A stretch of DNA of 64,000 bases from Planctomycetota bacterium (GTDB lineage Bacteria > Planctomycetota > UBA1135 > GCA-002686595). Position 1 is the stretch's first letter, and each line of letters begins with the position of its first letter. The position numbers and the translations under genes are program-made. Below, piece after piece: positions 43,210 through 52,377 of the stretch. The DNA lies in NCBI GenBank assembly GCA_012960475.1, contig DUBE01000054.1, positions 474 through 64,473 on the forward strand, in the 5' to 3' direction. The notes under the pieces are model-generated. The model was not told the DNA's origin. It ran no database searches and saw only the letters and a list, made by a program, of their open reading frames with translations.

Positions 43210-44888
43210 ATGCGGCCGATCTACACAGTTTGCTCGCGAGCCAGGCGGAGGGTTGGGATCAGGTTCTGGAAGTTCTGGCTGAATTGTTGCCTGAACGAGA
43301 CTTCGCCCGGGCTCACAGGCTGCTGGCGGATCATCGCATCTTGATCGAGCAGGATCGGCCCGGCGCCCTGGTGGTTCTGGCGGGTTCAACTGGCGCAGGC
43401 AAATCGACTCTCTTCAATGCGCTCTGCGGCAAGGAACTGTCTGAGGTGGGCGAGATGCGTCCCACCACCAGGCAGGCGGTGGTGGCGCTAGGGCCCGCTG
43501 CGAGTCGGGATGAACTGCCCGCGATTGCGGACCAGGGTCAGGCCCAGCTCAACCGTCTGGATGCGCCGGGCCCCATGGGCCTGGCAGATCTGACGCTGGT
43601 GGATGCGCCTGATTTGAACTCCTATGAAACCGAAGGACGGGAAGTCCTGGCCCAATGGGCCGATCATGCGGATCTCTTGCTGGTCATGGTCCATCGTCAG
43701 AGCATCGTTGAGCAGGCCCCCGTCCAATTCATCGCGGACTATTCACGACGGCGTAGGTTGCTGTTGGTGCTCGGTCGAGCTGATGAGTTGCCTCCCCAGG
43801 CTCGTGAAGAATTGGTCGAGCAATTGTTGCGCGTGGCCCGGGAGGAATGGGGCGTGCAGAACCCGGAGGTGCTTGCGGTGGATTCCCTGGCAGCCATGGA
43901 AGGGCGCGGTGGGGAGGTCTGGCAGGGCCAGGCGGATCAGTTGCGCCAGGCTCTGGCCGCGGGCGCCTTGATTCGGATTCGCAAGGACAATGCCCGGGGG
44001 GCGTTGGAATCGGTTGGGCAGGACCTTGCGCCAGCTCTTGATGAGGCAGTGGAGTTGCTCACCCAGCGAAGCTCGGCTCTGGATCGCGCCTTGGAACTTT
44101 GGACCAACGGCCTGGTTCGGACGACCCGCGTCAATTTGCAGACCCACTCGGTGGAGTGGGTCGAACTCTTGCGCCAGCTTGCCGGCGACGGTTGGCGGGG
44201 ACCCGGGGGTTGGGCCATGCGGCTCTCCGGAGCAGGGTCGGGTGGTCTTGGGCTTGGCCTGCTGTTGGGACGGCGCAATCCCCTCTTGGGGCTGGGTGTC
44301 GCGGCGGCGGGCTCGGCCATCGACTCCCTTGAGGGCGCAAAGATTAAGGAGCGCCTGGACCAGGGCATCGGTATCTGGCCTGGTGCTCAGGAAGAACAGC
44401 AGGTCATCGAAGTGGCCAGCCTGGAGGCTGGGCTGGGGGGCGATGAAACACTCTGCGCCGAACTCAGCAGGCGCGGAAGCCCGGCCTTCCAGGCGGCCCT
44501 GTCCGCCTGGACCGCGACACATTCAAGTCGTTCCTGGTCCCCACAGGTAAAGCTTCTGCTGCGTGCATTGGTGGATGGTCCCCTTGCCGTGCTGGCTGCA
44601 TTTGCCCTCGTGCGTGCCTTGCTGGGTGTCTTTGGAGAGGCCGGCCTGGGAATGGACCGATTAATGGACTCCCTGGTGGTGGCCACCTTCTGGCTTCTGA
44701 TCTGGCGCTGGGTTAGTGGCCGCCTGCTGGCGCGGCGCGCCGGTGAGGAGCGGCAGGCCTTGGTGGGCTGCCTGGAGGAAGCCCTGGCCAGTGAAGCCGA
44801 AGGGATCCGCAAGAGCCGGGATGACGCCTGGAAGCCCAGGCAGGCGCTCCTGGAGCAGGCCAGGCAAGAGTCATCAAAGAAACTTTGA
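43206..44888 (+). CDS. Dynamin-like GTPase with membrane segments, second of a pair
   Basis: A 560-residue GTPase. P-loop AGSTGAGKSTLFNALCG (about 58-74), switch RPTTRQ, G3 DAPD, and GRADE in place of NKxD. The helical part contains a glycine-rich hydrophobic segment (GSGGLGLGLLLGRRNPLLGLG) and two membrane helices near the C-terminus (GPLAVLAAFALVRALLGVFG and DSLVVATFWLLIWRWVSG). It is coupled to the preceding GTPase by an ATGA overlap. Paired bacterial dynamins usually work as hetero-oligomers, so the two products probably act together at the inner membrane. The membrane process served is unknown. Confidence 0.85.
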   Translation: MNAADLHSLLASQAEGWDQVLEVLAELLPERDFARAHRLLADHRILIEQDRPGALVVLAGSTGAGKSTLFNALCGKELSEVGEMRPTTRQAVVALGPAASRDELPAIADQGQAQLNRLDAPGPMGLADLTLVDAPDLNSYETEGREVLAQWADHADLLLVMVHRQSIVEQAPVQFIADYSRRRRLLLVLGRADELPPQAREELVEQLLRVAREEWGVQNPEVLAVDSLAAMEGRGGEVWQGQADQLRQALAAGALIRIRKDNARGALESVGQDLAPALDEAVELLTQRSSALDRALELWTNGLVRTTRVNLQTHSVEWVELLRQLAGDGWRGPGGWAMRLSGAGSGGLGLGLLLGRRNPLLGLGVAAAGSAIDSLEGAKIKERLDQGIGIWPGAQEEQQVIEVASLEAGLGGDETLCAELSRRGSPAFQAALSAWTATHSSRSWSPQVKLLLRALVDGPLAVLAAFALVRALLGVFGEAGLGMDRLMDSLVVATFWLLIWRWVSGRLLARRAGEERQALVGCLEEALASEAEGIRKSRDDAWKPRQALLEQARQESSKKL

Positions 44889-44939
44889 CCCCCCTTTGAT
44901 GGTGGAACCGTCCCCTTTGGGACGATAAACAAGGGACCC

Positions 44940-45686
44940 ATGGCCAACATCCTGCTTAGCTTTCTGCGGCGAGTCAAAACCTTGACCCAACCCCGCGCCA
45001 AGACCCTCGACGAGTGGGCGGATGCCCATGCTGAAGTGGTGCGCCGGGAGCTTCAGCGTATCTTGCCTCACGTGCCGGCGGACGCACTGGTGTTGGATGT
45101 GGGAGCTAATGTGGGCCTCTTCAGTGAAGCTTTGCTGCGTGAACGACCTTCGGCCCGGGTAATCCAATTCGAACCGGTGGCGCGCTACCATGATGCCTGC
45201 AGGCAGCGTTTCGCTGGGGACGAGCGGGTGGAACTCCATCAGCTGGCGCTTTCCGACAGCCAGGAGCAGCGTCCGATCTACAAGGCCCGGCACAACTACG
45301 GTGCCAATTCGGTCCTGCCTGAGATCATGTTTGATCGGCGCGACAATGCCATGGTGCGTCCCGACACAGTGATTGACGAAGAGTTGATTCAGTGCACAAC
45401 CTGGGACTCTTTTGCGCGAGAGCATGGCATCGAGCGAGTGGACTTCATCAAGACCGACACCGAGGGTTTTGACTATGCGGTCCTGCGAGGCATGCTGCCT
45501 TTCTTGGAGCGCACGGATTGCCTGCCTGTGATCCTGTCCGAGTTGTTGGAGCAGGAATACCATCCCCATTGGGACGAGCAGGCTGCGGTGGTGGAATGCC
45601 TGTTTGAACTTGGCTATCAGCGTCAAGACCTCTCTGGTATGGCCAAGGTCGACGACATTCTCTTTCTTCCAGCTCAACAGACCTGA
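44940..45686 (+). CDS. FkbM-family SAM-dependent methyltransferase
   Basis: A 248-residue cytosolic enzyme. SAM-binding motif LVLDVGANVGLFSEAL (about 50-65), acidic loop VIQFEPVARYHDAC, and the FkbM-type segment VDFIKTDTEGFDYAVLRGM (about 166-184) are clear. Members usually methylate sugar hydroxyls of glycans or polyketides. It starts the FkbM-flippase-HAD run; the flippase ATG is 11 bases after its stop. Surface-glycan modification is inferred from this context. Confidence 0.92.
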   Translation: MANILLSFLRRVKTLTQPRAKTLDEWADAHAEVVRRELQRILPHVPADALVLDVGANVGLFSEALLRERPSARVIQFEPVARYHDACRQRFAGDERVELHQLALSDSQEQRPIYKARHNYGANSVLPEIMFDRRDNAMVRPDTVIDEELIQCTTWDSFAREHGIERVDFIKTDTEGFDYAVLRGMLPFLERTDCLPVILSELLEQEYHPHWDEQAAVVECLFELGYQRQDLSGMAKVDDILFLPAQQT

Positions 45687-45697
45687 GGGTGCGGCCC

Positions 45698-47041
45698 ATG
45701 TTGAGGCGTTTGCTGGCGAGTCGTTTTGTTCGTGACTCCACGGTTCTGCAGGCAGGCAGTCTGACCATTTCCGGGTTGGCATTCCTTGGGGCGGTGGCCC
45801 TGACCCATGTGCTGGGAGCCCACCGTCAGGGTGAGTTCTACATCGCCATCGCCGCTTACTCGCTGCTTTGGTTCTGCTTGAATCTTGGTCTTTATCCGGT
45901 GACCATCAGTCAGGTCTCCCAATGTCTGGCGAAGCAGGATCGTGAGGGGGCCTTGCGATGGTTGGCCTATCTATTCAAGAGCGGCGTTCCCCTGAGCATC
46001 CTGACCCTTGCCACGGGAATTTGGATCCTGCCCGTGGCCCTGGGCTGGTGGACCACCGATCCCGGCGCGGATGTGCAGCGGATTGCAATGTGCGCATCGA
46101 TCCTGGCCCTTTCGCCGCTCTTGGAGTTGCCCCGGGTCGTGGCCCTGGCGGGGCTGGAGGGGGCTCGACGGATGCTGGCGGTGACGCGGGTGGAAAACGC
46201 CCAGGAGGTTCTGCGGGTGGTCTTGGTGGTGATCGGTGCCCTCTTGACCGGCAGCGCAGTGGGACCGGCCATCGGTACTGTGAGTGCTTCGGCTCTTGGT
46301 TCTTTGGTGGCCTTGAGGGTCTTCAAGCGCGAGCGTCTTGTCCATGCTCCGGATCTTCCGGGCATGGGGGAAGTCCTTCGGGCTGCGGTCCGGGTTCCTT
46401 GGACAATGGGCTTGCGCCTGGGAATCAAGATGGGCATCGTGCGAAACATCGACGCCCTGGCCGTGCAGGTCCTGCCCGCCCTGATCCTGGGGCATTTTTC
46501 TAGTCCTCAGTGGGTTGCCTTCCTGCGCATCGCCCAACGCCTGGTCGATGTGAGCCGCATGTTCATGAAAGGGATCAGTCGCACCGCTTTGCCCGTGCTC
46601 AGTGGGTTGGCCAATGTTCGTGACCGAGCCGCACTGCGCCGAGTCTATTGGCGTGCCACCTTGGGTTCAGGCCTGTTGATTGCCAGCGGCTTGGGCATTT
46701 CGACTCTGGTGCTCCCTTGGGCTATCAGAGCCTTCCTGCCATACGCATTCCACCATCCGGTTTGGATCTCCTTCTTGATCCTCCTGCCAGGCACCGCGGT
46801 GGTGGGTTTCTCGGTGGCCAATGACACCTTCTATTTGGTAACCGGTCAGCTGCGGGTGGCGATTCTTCTGTCGCTGGTGGGCCTTGCTGTTAATACGAGT
46901 GTCCTGGTGTTGGCCTGCATGCGCTGGCCTGATTACGGCGCGGCGGTGGGCTTGTCGTTTACCTTCTTGTGGAGCCTGACCCATGTGGGCTATGCCGCCT
47001 TCTGGTTCCGTCGTGATCGCGCGAGTGAGGCGCCCGCATGA
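45698..47041 (+). CDS. MOP-superfamily flippase (polysaccharide/lipid exporter)
   Basis: A 447-residue membrane protein with about twelve helices. The beginning STVLQAGSLTISGLAFLGAVALTHVLGAHRQGEFYIAIAAYSLL and the repeat-like second half (RALFLPYAFHHPVW-type segment, TFYLVTGQLRVAILLSLVGLAVNTSVLV) fit Wzx/MATE-like flippases. I use the ATG at 45698 with GAGGG eight bases upstream; a GTG at 45689 is also in frame. It overlaps the HAD gene by ATGA. It likely flips a lipid-linked glycan across the inner membrane. Confidence 0.87.
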   Translation: MLRRLLASRFVRDSTVLQAGSLTISGLAFLGAVALTHVLGAHRQGEFYIAIAAYSLLWFCLNLGLYPVTISQVSQCLAKQDREGALRWLAYLFKSGVPLSILTLATGIWILPVALGWWTTDPGADVQRIAMCASILALSPLLELPRVVALAGLEGARRMLAVTRVENAQEVLRVVLVVIGALLTGSAVGPAIGTVSASALGSLVALRVFKRERLVHAPDLPGMGEVLRAAVRVPWTMGLRLGIKMGIVRNIDALAVQVLPALILGHFSSPQWVAFLRIAQRLVDVSRMFMKGISRTALPVLSGLANVRDRAALRRVYWRATLGSGLLIASGLGISTLVLPWAIRAFLPYAFHHPVWISFLILLPGTAVVGFSVANDTFYLVTGQLRVAILLSLVGLAVNTSVLVLACMRWPDYGAAVGLSFTFLWSLTHVGYAAFWFRRDRASEAPA

Positions 47042-47709
47042 CCCAGGCAAGGGCTGTGATTTTCGATCTCGACGGAACCCTCTATCATGAGGGTCTCCTG
47101 CGTCGGCGCATGTTGATCGAACTGGGGCTGGGTACCCTGCGGCTGGGGCTCAGGCTGCCCAGAGTCATCGGAGCCTGGCGCCAAGAGCGGGAGGACCTGC
47201 GGGGTGAGCGTTTCGCCACGGGGGAGCTGCTCGCTAGAGAGCATCTTGCTCGCGCCGCCCGGCGCTCGGGGATGTCCCAGGAACAGATTCAGAGTTGGGT
47301 GCATGAGTGGATGGAGCAGCGTCCCCTGCGCCACCTTCCAAAATGTGCCCGTGCGGACCTGTGTTCGACCCTGCAGGGTTTGCGGGCGGGGGAGATAGCG
47401 GTGGGAGTCTTCAGTGACCATCCGGTGCGGGACAAGCTCAAGGCTCTGGGCGTGGACCAATGGGTGCAAGTTTCGTGCTGCGCAACCAGCGAGCAGGTGG
47501 GAGCCTTCAAGCCAGATCCCAGAGGCTATCTGTATCTGGCGCGGCTCTTGGGCGTCGCTCCCGAGGAGGTGCTGGTGGTGGGGGACCGGGAGGATGCGGA
47601 CGGGATCGGTGCGCGGGACGCGGGCATGCAGTTTCGCTTGTTTGGCCCCGGAACTGAATCCATTGCCCGCTTGCAAGAGGTTCTGCCTCTTGTGGGGCTT
47701 GGCCTCTAG
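47038..47709 (+). CDS. HAD-superfamily hydrolase
   Basis: A 223-residue phosphatase-type protein. Motif I is VIFDLDGTLYHEG (nucleophile D in DLDGT), motif II VFSDHP, motif III lysine in AFKPDPRGY, and motif IV VVGDREDADGIGARDAG. A helical cap of about 90 residues (rich in Arg and Leu) lies between motifs I and II. It is the last gene of the run with the FkbM methyltransferase and flippase and overlaps the convergent rhodanese gene by four bases. Substrate unknown. Confidence 0.93.
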   Translation: MTQARAVIFDLDGTLYHEGLLRRRMLIELGLGTLRLGLRLPRVIGAWRQEREDLRGERFATGELLAREHLARAARRSGMSQEQIQSWVHEWMEQRPLRHLPKCARADLCSTLQGLRAGEIAVGVFSDHPVRDKLKALGVDQWVQVSCCATSEQVGAFKPDPRGYLYLARLLGVAPEEVLVVGDREDADGIGARDAGMQFRLFGPGTESIARLQEVLPLVGLGL

Positions 47710-48128
47710 TCGGAGAGCTCGGCCCAGGTTCTTCCTGGCTCGGGCGTGACGCACTGATCCAGACCGCAAGCGGCCCAGCCAGGGACGGCGATGCCTCCCG
47801 TTCCGTCCGGTCGCCCGTGATAGCCACCGTCCATGTTGGCCAGGCATACATAGCCGCCCTGCTCCATGATTTCACAGGCCCGGGCCGATCGTCCTCCGGC
47901 CTTGCAGCCCACCACGAAGCGTGTGTCCGAGGGGAAGTGACGCTGCACTACTGAGAGGAAGGTCTCGTTGGGTTCCATCCCTGCTGGGCTCATGAATGCC
48001 ACTGGGATGTTGTAGGCGCCGGGAGGATGGCCCTCGTCGTATTCCTCGCTGGTACGCACGTCGAGGTAGACCCAACCGGAGGTCAAGCGAGTGCTTGCGC
48101 CCTCGGGGAGAATTGTTTCATAGCTCAT
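47706..48128 (-). CDS. Rhodanese-domain sulfurtransferase
   Basis: A 140-residue single rhodanese domain: YLDVRTSEEYDEGHPPGAYNIPV, active-site loop VVGCKAGGRSARAC (nucleophilic Cys near residue 76) and the end motif LANMDGGYHGRPDG. A short C-terminal tail has two more cysteines (WAACGLDQC). It sits 45 bases downstream of the kinase gene on the same strand. Sulfur or selenium transfer are both possible for rhodaneses; substrate is not shown by the sequence. Confidence 0.92.
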   Translation of the reverse strand: MSYETILPEGASTRLTSGWVYLDVRTSEEYDEGHPPGAYNIPVAFMSPAGMEPNETFLSVVQRHFPSDTRFVVGCKAGGRSARACEIMEQGGYVCLANMDGGYHGRPDGTGGIAVPGWAACGLDQCVTPEPGRTWAELSD

Positions 48129-48173
48129 GGTGACAGGGTAGAGCAGATGCTCCCGTGGATCGGGCCTGATTCT

Positions 48174-50288
48174 CTAATCTTCGCTGCTTGGGGCGGCCTT
48201 GAAGACCAGCACTTCGGTGCGGCTCAGATCGTCCCCTGCCAACCACACTAGAGCGTCCAGCTCAGGCGCGTTTACTTTCTGCCAGGCAATCAGGCGCACC
48301 CGGGCAGCGGGGTCACTGTATGCTGAGTCGCCCCTCTGGACCTGGGCACCAGCAATCCAATTGCGACGCGTTTCGCTGGACAGGCTGGCGTCGTTGGCGA
48401 CCGGCATGAGACCTGCTTTTGAGATGTTCTGGCGCAGGGCGTGTGCGCTGGCCTTGTTGGGCCCGCTCACAAGTATCAGAGACTGGGGAGGCAACTCGCT
48501 GAGCCGTGTTGTCTTCACTATCAGGTCCAATTCGGACACCTCATCAGGAGGATTCCCCGCGAAGCCCCTTTCGCGACCTTCGGATCGACTGGTCCCGAGA
48601 GAGGCGGGAGATGCAGTGTCGCTCACTCCGGGGTTGTGGAATGAATTGGTGAAGGCCGCCCTATAGAAGGTGATTGAGAGTAGTCCCATCCCCGCCAAGG
48701 CCAGGGCCTTGAAGGGGCCGCGGCGTTTGCGGCGTCGGGCCGTACGGCCCAAATGCCGTTGGCCTTGCAGTGTAGGGGGGCCCCACCCGGCTGCATGGGC
48801 TGCGCGGGTGACCGGTCCGTGGTCATCAGGCCCGGTAGAGACTGCGGCCCAATCGTCTCCACCCATTGCGCGATAGGGGGCCTTGGTAGTGGCGGGCGCC
48901 CGATGGGACACCTCCATCGGCGGAGCAAGGGTGCCGCGATAGGAGGGCAGGTCCGCAGGCTGCACACTCCATACATCTTCGGCCTTCAGCAGGTATTCCA
49001 GATCCTGGGTCATGTGGGCCGCTGCTCCGTAGCGCGAGTCCATGTCAGCCATGGCCTTGCGCACCACGAATTGCAGGGCCTTGGGGCTGGGTCGATTGAA
49101 GCGCGAGAGGCTGCCGTGGGCTGGAAACGAGTTTTCGAGCAGGGTGTAGAGCACGGCGCCGCTGCCATAGATATCGAATTTGGCCCCGTCCACCTGGTGC
49201 ACTTTGACTCCCTTCATTGCGAGGCGTACAAGCTCTGGATCGCGGTAGTACTCGGTGCCGTGGGTGGTCAATGTCATGGCCGAGGCGAGGGGCGTGACCA
49301 GGCCCAGGTCCACCACATGCAAGCCCGTGGGTCCAACGATCAGGTTGGTTGGTTTGATGTCCTTGTGCCAGAGTCCTTCCGAATGGAAACGAGCGAGGAT
49401 GCGGGTCAGGTCGCGTGCATGACCCATGGCATCCTGCAGGTCTCCATGCTGCAGGCCATCATCGCCAGAGTGCTCGTGCAGACGCCTGGCGGTGACATCG
49501 AGGGTGTCACCGGCCATGAATGGCATCACATAGTGGAAAGAAGATTCATCCAGGTGATGCTCCAACACCAGCCCCAGGCGCCCTGCGGCTTCAAGGGCGC
49601 GGCTCTCGCGCACGATTTGGGGTAGGGTGGATCCGGTTTCGAGGGAGAAGGCCTTGATCACCACACGCTCGGGAACGGACACTCCTTTGTCCCGGAGTTC
49701 CGAGGCTTTCTCAGGGGTGGGCCGGGCCACATGCAGCAGGGCTCCTGAGCCTCCCGGAGGTAGTTGGCTGAGGACGCGATAGCCTTCGAATTCACCCGGT
49801 GTGTTGCTCGCGGTTTGGGGCATGGGCACGTCGGGGCCCGGGGTTTCAAATTTTCTTGGACCGGCCATCATCTGGGGCATGCGCTCTTCCAGGTTCGTGA
49901 GAGCCGGCCCCATGCCGAGCAGACGCAGGGGGTGTCCAAGGATCAGACGGTAGGCGCATTGCATGACCGCCACCAATTCGTCCTCCACCGCGGCGAAATA
50001 GTGGCGCACAGCTCGGCCGCGCAGGAGAAGGATGTTGGTCAGTCCCAGGACCAGGGCCAGGATGGCGGCCACCAACCCGCTGACCAAACTCAAGGCATCG
50101 TTGAGCATGCCCTTGGCGAAGCGCATCAGATTCCCGCCTCCGTGGCGGAGCGTGCGATTGCCTATCCCAAAAATGCGAAACACCAGCCCTACCAATCGTA
50201 CGGCGATCCAAATCAGGATCGCGGGCAAGATCACGGCCATCACGGCCATGAAGAAGAGGAGCAGGATTCCGCCGCCGATCACATTCAT
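48174..50288 (-). CDS. Membrane-anchored Hanks-type serine/threonine protein kinase
   Basis: A 704-residue kinase. Two N-terminal membrane helices (1-40 and about 65-92) precede a kinase domain at about 165-425. Visible motifs are the gly-rich loop PPGGSGALLHV, VVIKAF (lysine), VRESRALE, catalytic loop WHKDIKPTNLIV, VDLGLVT in place of DFG, and TEYYRDPEL as the activation segment. A linker with basic residues RRRKRRG leads to another membrane helix (LALAGMGLLSITFYRAAF) and an outer domain of about 130 residues. It lies 23 bases after the sigma-factor gene, a common planctomycete pairing. Confidence 0.92.
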   Translation of the reverse strand: MNVIGGGILLLFFMAVMAVILPAILIWIAVRLVGLVFRIFGIGNRTLRHGGGNLMRFAKGMLNDALSLVSGLVAAILALVLGLTNILLLRGRAVRHYFAAVEDELVAVMQCAYRLILGHPLRLLGMGPALTNLEERMPQMMAGPRKFETPGPDVPMPQTASNTPGEFEGYRVLSQLPPGGSGALLHVARPTPEKASELRDKGVSVPERVVIKAFSLETGSTLPQIVRESRALEAAGRLGLVLEHHLDESSFHYVMPFMAGDTLDVTARRLHEHSGDDGLQHGDLQDAMGHARDLTRILARFHSEGLWHKDIKPTNLIVGPTGLHVVDLGLVTPLASAMTLTTHGTEYYRDPELVRLAMKGVKVHQVDGAKFDIYGSGAVLYTLLENSFPAHGSLSRFNRPSPKALQFVVRKAMADMDSRYGAAAHMTQDLEYLLKAEDVWSVQPADLPSYRGTLAPPMEVSHRAPATTKAPYRAMGGDDWAAVSTGPDDHGPVTRAAHAAGWGPPTLQGQRHLGRTARRRKRRGPFKALALAGMGLLSITFYRAAFTNSFHNPGVSDTASPASLGTSRSEGRERGFAGNPPDEVSELDLIVKTTRLSELPPQSLILVSGPNKASAHALRQNISKAGLMPVANDASLSSETRRNWIAGAQVQRGDSAYSDPAARVRLIAWQKVNAPELDALVWLAGDDLSRTEVLVFKAAPSSED

Positions 50289-50311
50289 TGGATGTATTTT
50301 TGCTTAGGTCT

Positions 50312-51067
50312 TCAGGACCTTCCCTTCTGCTGGCGGCGCCGGCTTGCCCGCAGCCAGACCTCGGCCAGGGCTTCGTCAAAGGAAGCGTCCTGCCCCTTCT
50401 TAGGATTCAGCTCCAATCCATTGCGGGGTAATTCGTCCCAATCTTCCTCAGTGAAGCTGTATTTGCTGAAAACATCGCTGAGTGCCCCCCTCAGAGCATC
50501 GCGTACCCGTCCTGCTCGGCGGCTGATGGTGGCTTCGCTGGTGCCCAGGGCAGCAGCCACGGAGCGGCCCCCCTTGCCTTCCAGGACCCGCTGCCGAAAG
50601 GCCTCGAAGTCCTCAAACCCTGCACTGCGCTCCACCTGCCGCAGGGCGGCGTCCACCTTGGCTTCAAAGACCTGTGCCTCGTACTCTTGATCAGGGCGCT
50701 CGCCGCCTTCCACGTCAAGACGGGGTCCATCATCGTCCTGGGGGCTGAGGGACAGGGGTTTGATCCCGCCACCGCGCTTCTGGGCATAGCGCTTGTCCAT
50801 TTCGTCGCTGAGGGTGTACTTCGCGATCGCCAGCAGCCAGGTGCTGAAGCGCGCCCCCTTGGAGGGGTCGTGGCGATCGATCGCGGTGGAAAGTGCCGTC
50901 AGGGTCTCCTGGGATAGGTCAGCCACGGTTTCGGGTCCAATGCGCCCGCGGCCCCAGCGTGCCAGCTGGGCCCTCAGTATCGGTCCGAACGTCTCCCAGA
51001 GTTCGAACCAGGCCTGCGGGTCCCTGGCCCGCAGACGTCCGACAAACCGTGTGGTGAGATCGTGCAT
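50312..51067 (-). CDS. ECF-type RNA polymerase sigma factor
   Basis: A 251-residue sigma-70 family protein. Region 2 is at about 20-95 (PETVADLSQETLTALSTAIDRHDPSKGARFSTWLLAIAKYTLSDE), region 4 at about 150-200 with HTH GGRSVAAALGTSEATISRRAGRVRDALR. A C-terminal extension of about 50 residues follows. It is first in the sigma-kinase-rhodanese run, and phosphorylation by the neighbouring kinase is plausible. The divergent coiled-coil gene starts about 200 bases away and may be a target. Confidence 0.92.
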   Translation of the reverse strand: MHDLTTRFVGRLRARDPQAWFELWETFGPILRAQLARWGRGRIGPETVADLSQETLTALSTAIDRHDPSKGARFSTWLLAIAKYTLSDEMDKRYAQKRGGGIKPLSLSPQDDDGPRLDVEGGERPDQEYEAQVFEAKVDAALRQVERSAGFEDFEAFRQRVLEGKGGRSVAAALGTSEATISRRAGRVRDALRGALSDVFSKYSFTEEDWDELPRNGLELNPKKGQDASFDEALAEVWLRASRRRQQKGRS

Positions 51068-51271
51068 GGTTCCAGCATACGGACCCAGGGCTAGGGCTGC
51101 TTCCCGAGCATGGGAATCCGGGGAACGGCTGCAAGACCCAGTCGGGTTTCCCCAGAAAGAGGGAGAGCCAACCCAGCTGGGGCCCCCAGGCCCTTGCCAG
51201 ACCGGGTGGCACCATCAGAGCGGCCCCATTTTTGTCCGCCAAGTCAACTAGCCCTGGAGAACCAGACCACC

Positions 51272-52135
51272 ATGTTCCGCATCATCAAAGGAATCACCAA
51301 GACAGCCGTTTTTTCGCTTCTGGCCGTGACCGCCATCGCCGGAGGTACCTACCTGCTCGCAGGCCCGGGCCGCGCAACGGCAATGGCATATCAATTCAAG
51401 GACCGGGTAAGCCAGGTCATTGACACCAATCTGGACGATCCGGGTGCCCTTCGGCGTCAGCTGGTGACCATCGAGAGGGAGTATCCCGAGCGCATCGCCG
51501 AGGTCCGCGTGGACCTTGCAGACTTGCGCGGGGACATATCCAACCTCGAAGAGGAATTGGCCGTCTCTGATCGGGTCGTCGTACTTGCGGGCGAGGACCT
51601 GGCTCAATTGCGGTCACAAGCCTCAGGTGCCCAACTCACCAGCCTGAGCGGCGGTACCCTACGAGCGCAAATCAAGCGTCAGGATTCTCGCGAGCGTAGC
51701 TTGGAGCAGATCATTCTTGCCAATCAGGGGCGGGCCGTAGAGGCCGTCCAGGACCTTGACGTCCTCAGGGGACAGGAGCAGCGGCTGGACGGCATGGTTC
51801 AGCAGTTGGAGTCTGAGCGTGCTCAGTTCCAGGTTCAGCTCAGCCAGCTTGAGCGTCAGGTGGATTCAATTGCGCGCAATGACCGCATGATCACCTTGAT
51901 GGAGAAACGCAACCGGACGATCGAGAAGATCCGGTCTTGGGATGCGGTCAGTTTGGACCAGATCTCCAGTCACATCACCAAGATCCGCACCCGTCAGGAA
52001 GCGCGCCTCGATGTGCTCACTCAGGACGAGAACCATGTGAACTACGAGGATCTGGCCCGTGAGGAACTGCGCGCCGGACGCCTGAGTGGCGCTCACGAAG
52101 GCTCCCTCATGGTGCTTCGAGCTGAAGGCCTCTAG
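51272..52135 (+). CDS. Membrane-anchored long coiled-coil protein
   Basis: A 287-residue protein starting at the ATG at 51272. An N-terminal hydrophobic helix (FSLLAVTAIAGGTYLLAG, about 14-31) anchors it, probably facing outward. The rest is almost entirely heptad-rich, with clear coiled coils at about 65-110 and 150-215 (LRGDISNLEEELAVSDRV, QQLESERAQFQVQLSQLERQ). It resembles, in layout only, PspA-like or envelope-spacer proteins. The divergent sigma-factor operon and the strong terminator after it suggest a single-gene regulated transcript. Function unknown. Confidence 0.8.
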   Translation: MFRIIKGITKTAVFSLLAVTAIAGGTYLLAGPGRATAMAYQFKDRVSQVIDTNLDDPGALRRQLVTIEREYPERIAEVRVDLADLRGDISNLEEELAVSDRVVVLAGEDLAQLRSQASGAQLTSLSGGTLRAQIKRQDSRERSLEQIILANQGRAVEAVQDLDVLRGQEQRLDGMVQQLESERAQFQVQLSQLERQVDSIARNDRMITLMEKRNRTIEKIRSWDAVSLDQISSHITKIRTRQEARLDVLTQDENHVNYEDLAREELRAGRLSGAHEGSLMVLRAEGL

Positions 52136-52200
52136 GCTGCTCACTGTCTGGCTCTCTCTCCCTTGGGGGAGGCTGGACCTCTTGCTGGAGTTCTCCCTCG

Positions 52201-52234
52201 CCGGGGGCCACGATTGACGCATCGTGGCCCCCGG
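52201..52234 (+). terminator. Intrinsic terminator of the coiled-coil gene
   Basis: A perfect 14-base-pair stem, CCGGGGGCCACGAT pairing with ATCGTGGCCCCCGG, around the loop TGACGC. It sits 65 bases after the stop at 52135. The T-tract is weak (CAGTTGTTC). Confidence 0.8.
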
Positions 52235-52377
52235 CAGTTGTTCACTTCAGGGCGCTGAATCTTGAGGGGTCTACTATGGGAGCATCGACGCGGTCCGATC
52301 GCAAGCGACCCTGATTCCGGCGGCAGGGATCTGTGATCGGCGTGGAAGCAGTGCTGTTCAGGAGTTAGACTCCCCCG

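Noticed and set aside
44909..44924. CGTCCC/GGGACG hairpin after the second dynamin gene
   Set aside because: Only six pairs and no T-tract; too weak to call a terminator.
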